The position numbers were made by a program, and so were the translations under genes. A stretch of 64,000 nt of DNA from JANNRA01 sp031401035 (GTDB taxonomy: Bacteria > Desulfobacterota > Binatia > HRBIN30 > CADEER01), in NCBI GenBank assembly GCA_031401035.1, contig JANNRA010000063.1, positions 17,539-81,538 on the forward strand, given 5' to 3'. This document shows, piece after piece, positions 1 to 9,035 of the stretch (positions are counted from its first letter, which is position 1; every line of letters starts with the position of its first letter). The notes under the pieces were generated by a model that was given only the letters and a program-made list of their open reading frames with translations, made no database searches and was not told the DNA's origin.

Positions 1-256
1 CGCGAAACAGCCACTCCAGCACGGATGCGGCAAGGTCGTAACCGGCGAACTCGTCACCCGTGTACGGGTGGGGCGACCAGGCGAGAGTGGCGAAGACGCG
101 CGCGTAGCGATGGCGGGGCAGCGACGCACCGGGCAACGACGCCACGAGGCGGACGAGCTCGCCTGGTTGCTTCACCCGCCGCCACGAGTACTCGAGCAGC
201 TCCGCCTTCGCCTGCATCTCCGGCGCCGGCGTCGAGCTGAAAACCGTGTGGATCAT
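1..256 (-). CDS. Partial glycosyltransferase-like protein, C-terminus outside window
   Basis: The minus-strand frame is open from an ATG at 256 to the window edge, so about 85 N-terminal residues are visible and the rest is missing. The protein starts IHTVFSSTPAP, continues with EYSWRRVKQPGELVRLV, and then has SPHPYTGDEFAGYD and ASVLEWL. The HTVFS start followed by a W/F-rich helix and QPGEL.RLV resembles the N-terminus of the serine/hydroxyproline O-glycosyltransferase family known from plants and algae, which has uncharacterised bacterial relatives. The function is inferred from this resemblance only. No signal peptide is visible at the start. The gene points away from the integrase and the tRNA-Gly, and it may be cargo of the island or flanking chromosome. 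Confidence 0.5.
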   Translation of the reverse strand, partial: MIHTVFSSTPAPEMQAKAELLEYSWRRVKQPGELVRLVASLPGASLPRHRYARVFATLAWSPHPYTGDEFAGYDLAASVLEWLFR

Positions 257-357
257 GGGCGCGTCTCGGCAACGAGCTGGGGCGGAACCACACCGCAACG
301 GAACTTTCCCCAACCGAAACGCACGTTCGGGCTGGGTGTCGCGTTGCGACGAAGTGG

Positions 358-437
358 ATAGCCCGCACAAAGCACCGAATGTCCCATAAGGTTTACTATC
401 GGAGCAGAATGACCGTGTACGGCTTTGTGCGGGCTAT
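358..437. repeat. Perfect 16-bp inverted repeat with 48-nt spacer
   Basis: The arm ATAGCCCGCACAAAGC (358-373) is matched exactly by its reverse complement at 422-437. The spacer contains TGTCCCATAAGG. The right arm overlaps the beginning of a dockerin-like remnant. It may be the terminal repeats of a deleted mobile element or a long hairpin. No A/T tract follows, so it does not look like a terminator. Confidence 0.7.
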
Positions 438-472
438 GCGCAAGGAACACGCCGACCCAGACGGCCACGCCG

Positions 473-616
473 ATTCTCTGCGTCGGGGACGGCGACGGTA
501 GCTTCTCCGTGACCGTCGACGAACTGGTTCGTGGCGTCAACATCGCGCTCGACAATGCAGGCGTGCAGGACTGTCTCGCCTTCGACCTCAACGAGGACGG
601 CCAGGTCACCGTTGAG
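473..616 (+). pseudogene. Dockerin-like Cys-rich repeat fragment (disrupted)
   Basis: This stretch encodes LCVGDGDGSFSVTVDELV and then GVNIAL, DCLAFDLNEDGQVTVE. These are two EF-hand-like calcium loops (D-G-D-G-S-F-S-V and D-L-N-E-D-G-Q-V) of the same kind as in the intact secreted protein at 29267-30619. The frame has no signal peptide in front of it and loses similarity after QVTVE, where sequence related to an IS21 helper gene begins. It therefore looks like a remnant of a secreted-protein gene cut by an insertion sequence and not a functional gene. Confidence 0.6.
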
Positions 617-650
617 ATTCCCTGCTGCTCGCTCTTTCGTCTGCGAGTGT

Positions 651-752
651 CCCAGCGTTTTCAGCGACGCCAAGATGACGACCGCCCTGCTCGATCGCCT
701 GACCCACCACTGCGACATCATCGAGACCGGCAACGACATCTGGCGCTTCAAG
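651..752 (+). pseudogene. istB: IS21-family istB helper ATPase, C-terminal remnant
   Basis: One frame encodes FSDAKMTTALLDRLTHHCD followed by IIETGNDIWRFKTRE. This is the conserved C-terminal end of the IS21 transposition helper IstB (family form FGDAKMTTALLDRLTHHC...ETGNDSWRFK). The Walker A and B regions and the whole istA gene are absent, so only about 34 codons of the element survive. It joins the dockerin-like fragment directly on its left, and nothing recognisable follows on its right. The remnant marks a past IS21 insertion and a later deletion. Confidence 0.75.
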
Positions 753-755
753 ACG

Positions 756-1238
756 CGGGAGGACGCGCCGGTGCCGGCTGCCGGGGAGCTTCGCCGGCCC
801 TGCCCGAACTGCTCCGATCCAATCCTTTTCCATGCCAGGGCGCATCCCGAACGTGCGGCGAAGGGTGCTCCCGTCACGGAGCGGTCGCGATGCTGCGAGG
901 CGTGCGGTGGACCGGCACCGGTCCTGACAGCGAAGATGTTCCAGGACTGCGCGGCCGAATACGACAGAGCGCTGGCTGCCGGGCTGATCCCTCCGGGCGC
1001 GTTCGATGACTTCGAGTACGAACCCGGGGCGGTAATCGCACCCAGCCGCAGCAGGACTGGGGTCGCTGGCGACCCGCTCGGCAAGACTGGGCTCCCCACC
1101 ATTGTGCCGAGCGTGGCCGTTCCGTGCATGTAGGTCGCGAGGCGTCGACAGGGGAAGAGTCGACGGGGCAGCAGTCGCACTCTTAGCGTCGCGGCACGTC
1201 GCCTGCGCCGACCTCCGGCTGGAAGGCGTCATCGCCGG
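756..1238. other. No recognisable gene
   Basis: Between the istB remnant and the recombinase several overlapping open frames exist in GC-rich sequence. One plus-strand frame continues from istB with paired cysteines (CPNCSD, CCEACGG) that could be a zinc ribbon, but I can assign no family and see no ribosome binding site. I regard it as decayed island DNA. Confidence 0.5.
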
Positions 1239-2038
<800 letters not shown>

Positions 2039-2065
2039 GTGACTGGCGCGGACGCTAGGTCAGGG

Positions 2066-3778
2066 TCAGGGGGATGTCAATTCTGTCCGACGGCGCAGCA
2101 GCACCGGCGCGGCGTCGCGGTTGGGCCGCGTCGCACGCAGACTCGGCACGGGCTCGAAGCGGTCGCGCAGCGTCGGTTCGGCGAGCAGCCAGGCGGGCTC
2201 GGCCATCAGGAGGTAGGGTGGCGGGGCGCCGCCGCGCGCCGGGTCGTAGACGGGCAGGGCGCGGCCCCAATAGAAAAGGGTGCCGTAGTCGAGGCCGGGC
2301 GCCGTGTGCAGCTGGGATGGATCGGCGAGGCCGGCGCGCAGGCGTTCGACGAAGGGGCGGCGCGTCTCGGCGGCGCCGAGGGCGGGCAGGACGAGCAGGC
2401 GGACGACGAGTGCCACCGCCGCGGTGCAGACGAACAGGGCCGGCAGCAGCACGGCAGCGCGGCGAGCGAGAGCCGCCAGCAGGGCCGCGACGGCGGCGAC
2501 GGCGAAGAGGGTAGCGAAGAGATGCCCCGAGGCAGCCGCGGCGGCGGCGATCTCGCGCAGGTGGGCGGCGCTGCGACCGCGGACCAGGGCAGCCAGGAAA
2601 TCGAGCAACGGCAGGCCGCTCCAGTGTGCCAGGCTCAGGGTCGCCAGGATGGCGAATAGGAGCGCCAGTGGCCACAGCACGAGCGCCCGCAAGGGGCGCG
2701 GTAGGGGCAGGGTTGCGAGACCGCTGACGGCGCGCTCGCTCCACCAGCCGAGCAGCAGCGCGACGGCGGGGTACAGCGGCAGGAGGTAGACACCGCGCTT
2801 GCTGCTCGCCACCGCATACGGCGCCAGCACCGCGACGATCCACAGCAGGGCGAACAGCCGCGCGTCGCCGCGTTCGAGCTCGCCGCGCGCACGCCACAGC
2901 GCGACGCCGACGGCGGGTAGGAGCAGCGTCCACGGCAACAGTCCGAGCAGCAGGGCGCCGACGAGGTAGCCGACACCGTGTGTGTGGCCGAGCGCGGCCG
3001 CCTCGGCGCCGACGATGCGCATCAGGTTCTCGTTGGCGACGATGCGCAGGAACGCCTGGCCGCCCTGTGCGGCGGCGGCGGCGTACCAGGATCCAACTAT
3101 GAGCAGGACGAGCGCCAGGCCGCGCAGCGGCCGCAGGCTGCGCACGAATGCCGGGCTGCGGTCGACGAGGCACAGCAATCCGACCTGCAGCACCGGGATG
3201 GCGAGGCCGGGAATGCCCTTGGCCAGCGTCGCCCAGGCGGCGCCGGCGTACGTCAGGACCAACCACAGCGGCCGCGGCGTGCGGCGGAAGAGCAGCAGGC
3301 CGGCGAAGACGAGTGTGAGACCGAAAGCCAGGGTCATGTCGACCCGCGCCGCGGTGCCTGCCCGTAGCCACTCGAAGCTGGTCAACAGCGCCAGTCCACT
3401 GGCGGCGCCGGCCAGCGGCGTGAAGACCGTTGTGGCGACGGCGGTGAGCAGCAGTGCCGCGGCGCCGCTCTGCAGGGCGGACGGCAGCCGCACGCCGGCC
3501 TCGTCGACGCGGCCGCGCACCTGCGCGACGGCGCCGCCGAGCCAATAGAAGAGCGGCGGTTTGCGCGGCAGCGCGGTGCCGTTGCGGCGCGGCAGAATCC
3601 AGTTGCGGTTGGCGACCAGGTCCTGGACGACGACCGCCTCGCGCGGTTCGCCGCGCGTGTGGAACGGGGTGCGATCGAGGCCGACCGCCTGGAGCAGTAG
3701 CCACGCGCCTGTCACCACCAGCAGCGCCAGCAGGGTTGCGGCGACGTGCGACCGCGTGCGCTCGGTATCCGGCGACAT
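2066..3778 (-). CDS. GT83/ArnT-like membrane glycosyltransferase
   Basis: The 570-residue integral membrane protein has an N-terminal TM helix at about 12-32 and then the periplasmic loop motif H.RGEPREAVVVQDL, with an acidic Glu as in the PMT/ArnT fold. It continues RNWILPRRNGTALPRKPPLFYWL and has about ten more hydrophobic segments. The PRKPPLFYWL loop and the soluble C-terminal part with LDYGTLFYWGRALPVYD match the ArnT-like branch of dolichyl-phosphate-mannose mannosyltransferase relatives. These transfer a sugar from a polyprenyl-phosphate donor to lipid A, glycan or protein at the outer face of the inner membrane. Donor and acceptor cannot be read from the sequence. The gene stands alone and diverges from the secreted enzyme at 3918. 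Confidence 0.8.
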   Translation of the reverse strand: MSPDTERTRSHVAATLLALLVVTGAWLLLQAVGLDRTPFHTRGEPREAVVVQDLVANRNWILPRRNGTALPRKPPLFYWLGGAVAQVRGRVDEAGVRLPSALQSGAAALLLTAVATTVFTPLAGAASGLALLTSFEWLRAGTAARVDMTLAFGLTLVFAGLLLFRRTPRPLWLVLTYAGAAWATLAKGIPGLAIPVLQVGLLCLVDRSPAFVRSLRPLRGLALVLLIVGSWYAAAAAQGGQAFLRIVANENLMRIVGAEAAALGHTHGVGYLVGALLLGLLPWTLLLPAVGVALWRARGELERGDARLFALLWIVAVLAPYAVASSKRGVYLLPLYPAVALLLGWWSERAVSGLATLPLPRPLRALVLWPLALLFAILATLSLAHWSGLPLLDFLAALVRGRSAAHLREIAAAAAASGHLFATLFAVAAVAALLAALARRAAVLLPALFVCTAAVALVVRLLVLPALGAAETRRPFVERLRAGLADPSQLHTAPGLDYGTLFYWGRALPVYDPARGGAPPPYLLMAEPAWLLAEPTLRDRFEPVPSLRATRPNRDAAPVLLRRRTELTSP

Positions 3779-3917
3779 GACCTGGGCCGATGACCATACC
3801 CGGCGGCGCGATGCAACGCGTCGCGTTGCGGGGGGAGGTCGGGCTGGCTATGGCTCGGGGCGGTCACGCATGAACTGTTTGCAATTCCCCCCACGCAGTT
3901 CTCGCCCGGCCGGGCGC

Positions 3918-6107
3918 ATGGCCGGCGCTGGCGCGGCGCCAGCCCGGCGGCGACGATCAATGGGACTGGGCCTGGTTGGGTTCCTATGTCTGATGACGGG
4001 CGCGGCGAACGGGGCCGTCTCCGCAATCGGCATCACCGTGCACGAGCCCGACGGCGTCGAGCGCCGCCGCTGGCCGCTGACGGTCAGCGTGCCGTTTGCG
4101 CGCGGCGCGCTGGTCGCGTCGGCGCCGCTGGCGGTGCGCGACGAGGCGGGGACCGCGCTGCCGGTCCAGGCGCGTCCGTTGGCGACCTGGCCGGACGGCT
4201 CCGTGCGCTGGATGCTGATCGATACGCAGGTCGACCTGCGGCCCAACCAGGAGCGCCGCTTACGGGTTGAAGCGGGCGCAACGGGGGCGATTGCGACGCC
4301 CCTGCGCGTCGCAGCGGGCGAGGCGCAGATCGCCATCGACACCGGGGCACTGCGCTTCGGCATTCCGCGTGATCGCTTCGCCATCGCCGATGGCTTGCGC
4401 CTCGCTGGCGTCGAGGCGCCGCTCACCGGACCGATCACGGCGCTGCTGGTTGCCGGCGAGCGGCGCGGCCTGGCCCAGACGCCGACCGAGATGCGGGTGC
4501 TCGAGAGCGGCCCGCTGCGCGCACGCGTCGAGTTGCGCGGCACCTACGGCAATGGCTTCGACTATGTTGTGCGCGTCGACGCCTATGCCGGGCAACCGTG
4601 GCTGCGCGTCCTGCACACCTTCGTCAACCGCAATCCGGCGGCCTTCTCCAGCGTGTCGCGGATTGCCATCGAGGTGCCGCTCGGCACGCTCAAGCCGGCC
4701 CGCTACCGGCTCGGCGTGGTCGGCGCGCGCATGCGCAGCGGCGATCTCGGCGATCCGCCGCTGATCGTCGTTCAGCGCGACAACGTCACCGCCGAGGTGG
4801 CGGGCGAGCGCGACGCGGCGCAGCTTACCGGCTGGATCGAACTCGCCAACAGCCGCGCCTCGGTCGGCGCCGCGGGCCGCTGGTTCTGGCAGCAGTACCC
4901 GCAGAGTTTCGCCGCCGGACGCGATCGGCTGACCTACAACTTGTGGGCGCCCGAGGCGGCAGCGGCGCGTGCCGGAGTCGGCGCGGCGAAGACGCACGAG
5001 GTGGTGCTGTGGGCGAGCGGTCCGCAGGGCCTGGCGCCGGGCACCGGCACCGCCCTGACGCGGCCGCTGGTCGGCGTCGTCGATCCGCTCAGCGTCGTGC
5101 GCGGCGGCGCTCTCCCGGACGCGGTGGCCTCGGGGCCGGCGACGGCGCGCTTCTTACGCAAGGCCGCTGACGCGGCGCAGCGTTACCTGACGCGCAACGA
5201 GCAGGAGCCGTGGAACGACTGCGGCAAGGCGCGCTGCGCACCGGCTGACGATGGGCGACGCCGCGTCGGCGCCTACGGCATGTGGAACTGGGGCGATTGG
5301 AACTTCCGCGGCTACGAGGACAGCATCAAGGGCACCGACAGCTGGGGCAACCTCGAGTACGACACGACGCAGGTCCTGGCGTTGGCGTATGCGGCGAGCG
5401 GCACGCCGGCACTGTTTGATGCGATGGTCGCCGCGGCGCGGCACTACATGGACGTCGACACCATCCACGCCTACCCAGCGCGACCGGAGTGGGTCGGCAT
5501 GAACCATCCGAAGAATCCGCTGCACTTCTCGTTTCAGCTTGGCGGTCCGGACCTCGGTCACACCTGGGCGCGCGGCCTGATCTCCTATTACTACCTGACC
5601 GGCGATGAACGCGGCCTGGCGGCGGCGCGCGGAATTGCCGACTATCTGACGACGCGGATCGGCGGCGCCGTGCGCGGCAACCCGCGCCAGTGGGGATGGC
5701 CGCAGGTGGCATTGCTGGCGGTGCACGAGGCCACCGGCGAGGCGCGCTATCTCGAAGCGGCACGGCAGTACGCGGCGCGCGGCATGGCGGCACATCCGCC
5801 CAGCGGGGCGCGGCAGTGGAAGCTCGGCATCCTCGCCGACGCCCTGGCGTACACGCACGCCGCGACCGGCGATCCCGCCATGCGCGCCTGGCTGGAGACC
5901 TATGCGGCTGGAGTCATGGCCCACAGGGCGCAGGCGGATGCGCGCGCCTTTCCCGCCGTCGCCTACGTCGGCCGGCTGAGTGGCGACGCGACGCTGCGCG
6001 AGGCGGCGCTGGGCCGCGCCGAACGGCTCGATCTCGGCGCCTGGGGGAAGCCGTTCACCGTCAACGGCCGCATCGGCTTTCGCATCTACTCGTTGCTGGC
6101 GGAATGA
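3918..6107 (+). CDS. Secreted PcRGLX/YetA-like polysaccharide-active protein
   Basis: About 729 residues from the ATG at 3918. This start gives a signal peptide with a basic n-region (PARRRRS) and the core MGLGLVGFLCLMTGAANGA; an internal ATG at 3960 would lack the basic part. The N-terminal 200 residues read as a beta domain with WPLTVSVPFARGAL, QARPLATWPDGSVRWMLID and YVVRVDAYAGQPWLRVLHTF. This is the pattern of the PcRGLX/YetA-type exo-rhamnogalacturonan lyase family. The C-terminal half is rich in aromatic helices (GMWNWGDWNF, GGPDLGHTWARGLISYYYLTG) typical of an alpha/alpha toroid. I infer an exported carbohydrate-active enzyme. The substrate is unknown and no lyase residues were assigned. 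Confidence 0.6.
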   Translation: MAGAGAAPARRRRSMGLGLVGFLCLMTGAANGAVSAIGITVHEPDGVERRRWPLTVSVPFARGALVASAPLAVRDEAGTALPVQARPLATWPDGSVRWMLIDTQVDLRPNQERRLRVEAGATGAIATPLRVAAGEAQIAIDTGALRFGIPRDRFAIADGLRLAGVEAPLTGPITALLVAGERRGLAQTPTEMRVLESGPLRARVELRGTYGNGFDYVVRVDAYAGQPWLRVLHTFVNRNPAAFSSVSRIAIEVPLGTLKPARYRLGVVGARMRSGDLGDPPLIVVQRDNVTAEVAGERDAAQLTGWIELANSRASVGAAGRWFWQQYPQSFAAGRDRLTYNLWAPEAAAARAGVGAAKTHEVVLWASGPQGLAPGTGTALTRPLVGVVDPLSVVRGGALPDAVASGPATARFLRKAADAAQRYLTRNEQEPWNDCGKARCAPADDGRRRVGAYGMWNWGDWNFRGYEDSIKGTDSWGNLEYDTTQVLALAYAASGTPALFDAMVAAARHYMDVDTIHAYPARPEWVGMNHPKNPLHFSFQLGGPDLGHTWARGLISYYYLTGDERGLAAARGIADYLTTRIGGAVRGNPRQWGWPQVALLAVHEATGEARYLEAARQYAARGMAAHPPSGARQWKLGILADALAYTHAATGDPAMRAWLETYAAGVMAHRAQADARAFPAVAYVGRLSGDATLREAALGRAERLDLGAWGKPFTVNGRIGFRIYSLLAE

Positions 6108-6159
6108 CCGCAGTGCTGGCTGCTAAGGCCGGCGAGGCGAGTGGTCCGGTCAGCCGTGG

Positions 6160-6903
6160 TCACCATTTTGCCCCGCGCGTGACGGCGATCGGCTTGCGCT
6201 CGCCGCGATGACGTTGGCGGCGCAGCAGCAGGTAAAGGGCGCCGGCGCCGCCGTCGACCGGACGGGCGCTGGTGAACGCCAGCACCAGGCGTGCCCAGGC
6301 GCCGCGCGCCAGCCAGGCGGCGAGGCGGTTCTTCAGGACCGGCACCTGGTCCTTCGAGTTGAGACCGCGGCCGTGGATGATCAACACGCAGCGATGGCCC
6401 TGCTGGTGTGCACGGGTGAGGAATCGATCGACGGCGCCACGCGCCTCGTCGGCCGTCATGCCGTGTAGATCCAGATGCGCCTGATAGGCGAATTCGCCTG
6501 CCCGAAGGCGGCGCACGATGCGGCGGTCGAGTCCGGCGACGGCGCCCTCGATGAACTCGACGGTGTCGGCGATGTCGAAGCTGCCGGCACCGGACACCAG
6601 ATCGGACAACTCGGCGAGCGCCTCCGCATCGGCATCGGTGATCGGGCGCTGCGACGGCGCGGGTGCCTGCGGCACGACGCGCTGGCGTTCGGCGGCTGAG
6701 AGCGGGCGCACGCCGGCCATCTCGCGCTGGAAGAGCTCGGCCTCGCTCTCCACCGCTGCGGCTGGTGGCGACGCGGCGGCGGCCGGCGACGCCGGGACGG
6801 GGGGCGGCTGCGCCACGCGGCGCCCGAGAGGTCGGAAGGGGTGATGGTCGAAGCGCCCGGCGGCGGCCGGTGGCGGTGCGGAGGTGCGTTTGCGCCGACC
6901 CAT
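6160..6903 (-). CDS. Smr domain protein
   Basis: The protein has 247 residues. The first 120 are a low-complexity Pro/Ala-rich and acidic linker after a basic start (MGRRKR). A Smr domain follows: LDLHGMTADEARGAVDRFL carries the LDLHG motif and LIIHGRGLNSKD the second HGxG-type motif, and the domain ends with ...LAFTSARPVDGGAGALYLLLRR. Smr domains occur at the MutS2 C-terminus and in stand-alone nucleases acting on DNA or on stalled-ribosome mRNA. This is the stand-alone form with a long disordered N-terminus. It is transcribed toward the carbohydrate-active gene and shares a short divergent region with the crotonase gene at 7002. Confidence 0.88.
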   Translation of the reverse strand: MGRRKRTSAPPPAAAGRFDHHPFRPLGRRVAQPPPVPASPAAAASPPAAAVESEAELFQREMAGVRPLSAAERQRVVPQAPAPSQRPITDADAEALAELSDLVSGAGSFDIADTVEFIEGAVAGLDRRIVRRLRAGEFAYQAHLDLHGMTADEARGAVDRFLTRAHQQGHRCVLIIHGRGLNSKDQVPVLKNRLAAWLARGAWARLVLAFTSARPVDGGAGALYLLLRRQRHRGERKPIAVTRGAKW

Positions 6904-7001
6904 GTATCGCGATTCCCAGATAATCCTTACGGCAGCGCGGCGGGGTCGGCAACGACGGCTCGCCTTGTCCTGCCACCCGCAAACTGGTTGAAGTCCGCAC
7001 C

Positions 7002-7796
7002 ATGCCTTCCGATGCCGCGGCGCTGTTGCTGACGCGCGAGCCGCCGCTCGCCTGGCTGACCGTCAACCGCCCGCTGGCGCGCAACGCCATGAACGCCGCC
7101 GTCTGGCGCGACCTGGCGGAGTTCGCCGAGGCACTGGCCGCGGACGCGTCGGTGCGGGTCATCATCCTGCGCGGGGCTGGGGAGCAGGCGTTCATCAGTG
7201 GAGCGGACATCACCGAGTTCCGCGCCCTGCGCCACGACGCCGCGGCCACCGCCGAGTACGACAAGCTCTCCGGGCGCGCCTGGCGGGCGCTCGGCGCGAC
7301 GCCGCAACCGGTCATCGCCATGATCAACGGTCTCTGCTTCGGCGGTGGGGTGGCGGTGGCTCTGGCCTGCGACCTGCGCTTCGCCGCGGCGCACGCGCGC
7401 TTTGCGGTGCCGGCGACGCGGCTCGGACTGTCGTACCCGCTGGAGAGTATCGAGCGCCTGGTGCACGTCTGCGGGCCGACCGCGGCGGCCGACATCCTCC
7501 TCTCGGCACGCGCGCTCGACGCCGCCGAGGCCCTGCACGTCGGTCTCGTCAACCGGGTCGTGGCCGCCGCCGAACTCGAAGCGGTGACGCGCGACTACGC
7601 CCTCGGCGTTGCTGCCGGGGCACCGCTGACCCTGGCGGCGCACAAGCGCGCCATCCAGGAGTGCCTGCGCCTGCCGGCGGCGCGCAACGCCGAGGGACTG
7701 CGCGAGGCGATGCGGCGCTGCTTCGACAGCGCCGACTATCAGGAGGGCATCGCCGCGTTTCTCGAGAAGCGTCCGCCGCGTTTCCAGGGGCGGTGA
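7002..7796 (+). CDS. Crotonase-family protein lacking both hydratase glutamates
   Basis: At 264 residues it has the normal length and fold of an enoyl-CoA hydratase. The oxyanion-hole segments are recognisable: FISGADITEF for the first and NGLCFGGGVAVALACD for the second. In true hydratases the catalytic glutamates sit in GGG.E.A..CD and in the later QPE segment. Here the aligned positions read GGGVAVALACD and VPATRLG, so both are replaced by Ala. The enzyme is therefore more likely an isomerase, hydrolase, decarboxylase or binding protein on acyl-CoA than a hydratase. It overlaps the class III CoA-transferase gene by 4 bp (GTGA), so the two are translationally coupled and probably act on the same acyl-CoA. 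Confidence 0.85.
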   Translation: MPSDAAALLLTREPPLAWLTVNRPLARNAMNAAVWRDLAEFAEALAADASVRVIILRGAGEQAFISGADITEFRALRHDAAATAEYDKLSGRAWRALGATPQPVIAMINGLCFGGGVAVALACDLRFAAAHARFAVPATRLGLSYPLESIERLVHVCGPTAAADILLSARALDAAEALHVGLVNRVVAAAELEAVTRDYALGVAAGAPLTLAAHKRAIQECLRLPAARNAEGLREAMRRCFDSADYQEGIAAFLEKRPPRFQGR

Positions 7797-8983
7797 ACGG
7801 CGTGGCCGCGACCGGCGCATTGCGCGGCGTGCGCGTCCTCGATCTGACGCGCTACCTGGCGGGACCCTACTGCACCATGCTGCTCGGCGACATGGGCGCC
7901 GACGTCGTGAAGCTCGAGCCGCCGGGCGCGGGGCGCGACTTCGGGGCCGGACCGGGGGCGGGTGAGGCGAACTACTTCTTCCTGTCCGTCAACCGCAGCA
8001 AGCGCAGCGCGACGCTCGACCTGCAGCATGCCGAGGGCCGGGCCGCGTTCCAGCGCATGGCCGCGCAGGCCGACGTGGTGGTGGAGAACTTCCGTCCCGC
8101 CGTCATGCCCGGTCTCGGCCTCGCCGCGGAGACGCTGCGCGCTGCCAACCCGCGCCTGATCTATTGCGGCATCTCCGGCTTCGGCGCCGACGGGCCCTAT
8201 GCCGAGCGACCGGGGTTCGACCAGATCGCGCAGGCGATGTCGGGCCTGATGAGCGTGACCGGGACACACGAACCGACACGTGCCGGCATCGCCATCGGCG
8301 ATGTCCTGGCCGGCCTGTTCGCGGCGCACGGCATCGGGCTGGCGCTCTACGCGCGCGAGCGCAGCGGAGCCGGGCAGGTGGTGCACACCTCGCTGCTCGA
8401 GGCGCTGGTCGGCGCTCTCAGCTGGAGCGCCGGAATCTATTTCGCCAGCGGCACGCCACCCGGGTTGGCGGGGAACCATCACCCGCTCACCGCCCCCTAC
8501 GGCGTCCATCGAGCCCGTGATGGCGGCTTCGTCATCGCCTGCGGCACTGCCCGCCAGTGGACGGCGCTGTGTCGCGCTATCGGCGCCGAAGCCCTGCTGG
8601 CCGATGCGCGGTTCCTCAGCCCGGCCGGGAGGGTGGCACAGCGCGGTGCGCTGACGGCGGCGATCGAGGCGCGGCTGGCCGACCGCGACGCGGCGCAGTG
8701 GGTGACGCTGCTCAACGCCGTCGGCGTGCCGAGCGGGCCGATCAACGACATGGCGGCGGTCTTCGCCGACCCACAGGTGCTGGCCCGCGCCATGGCCGTC
8801 GAGTTACCGCATCCGACCCTGGGCGTGCTGAGGACGACCGGGCTGCCGGTGAAGCTGAGCGCATCGGCGGGGGGGATCGAGCGACTGCCGCCGGCGCTCG
8901 GCGCGGACACGGACGACGTCCTGGGCGAGTATGGCTTCAGCGGCGGCGAGATCGCGGCGCTGCGCCTCGCCGGAGCCGTGTAG
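7793..8983 (+). CDS. Class III (CaiB/BaiF) CoA-transferase
   Basis: About 396 residues from the GTG at 7793, which overlaps the crotonase stop; a GTG at 7802 is also possible. Family landmarks are RVLDLTRYLAGPYCTMLLGD at the N-terminus, GADVVKLEPPGAGRDF, FLSVNRSKRS, and YCGISGFGADGPYAERPGFD. The last contains the catalytic Asp that forms the acyl-aspartyl anhydride in this family. The enzyme moves CoA between carboxylic acids, typically carnitine, oxalate, aromatic or branched acids. Its coupling to a crotonase-type protein suggests a small module for activating and processing an unknown acid in the cytoplasm. Confidence 0.9.
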   Translation: MNGVAATGALRGVRVLDLTRYLAGPYCTMLLGDMGADVVKLEPPGAGRDFGAGPGAGEANYFFLSVNRSKRSATLDLQHAEGRAAFQRMAAQADVVVENFRPAVMPGLGLAAETLRAANPRLIYCGISGFGADGPYAERPGFDQIAQAMSGLMSVTGTHEPTRAGIAIGDVLAGLFAAHGIGLALYARERSGAGQVVHTSLLEALVGALSWSAGIYFASGTPPGLAGNHHPLTAPYGVHRARDGGFVIACGTARQWTALCRAIGAEALLADARFLSPAGRVAQRGALTAAIEARLADRDAAQWVTLLNAVGVPSGPINDMAAVFADPQVLARAMAVELPHPTLGVLRTTGLPVKLSASAGGIERLPPALGADTDDVLGEYGFSGGEIAALRLAGAV

Positions 8984-9035
8984 TGGCCGGAGGGCACGGC
9001 GGCGACGGCCACCGGGTCTGCGCGGGTTGGCGACG

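Noticed and set aside
2055..3797. Arg/Pro-rich minus-strand frame over the GT83 gene
   Set aside because: It is a shadow of the membrane protein in the neighbouring frame. Only the 2066-3778 frame has TM helices and family motifs.
7002..7796. Annotation as a true enoyl-CoA hydratase
   Set aside because: Both catalytic Glu positions are Ala, so only crotonase-fold membership is supported.
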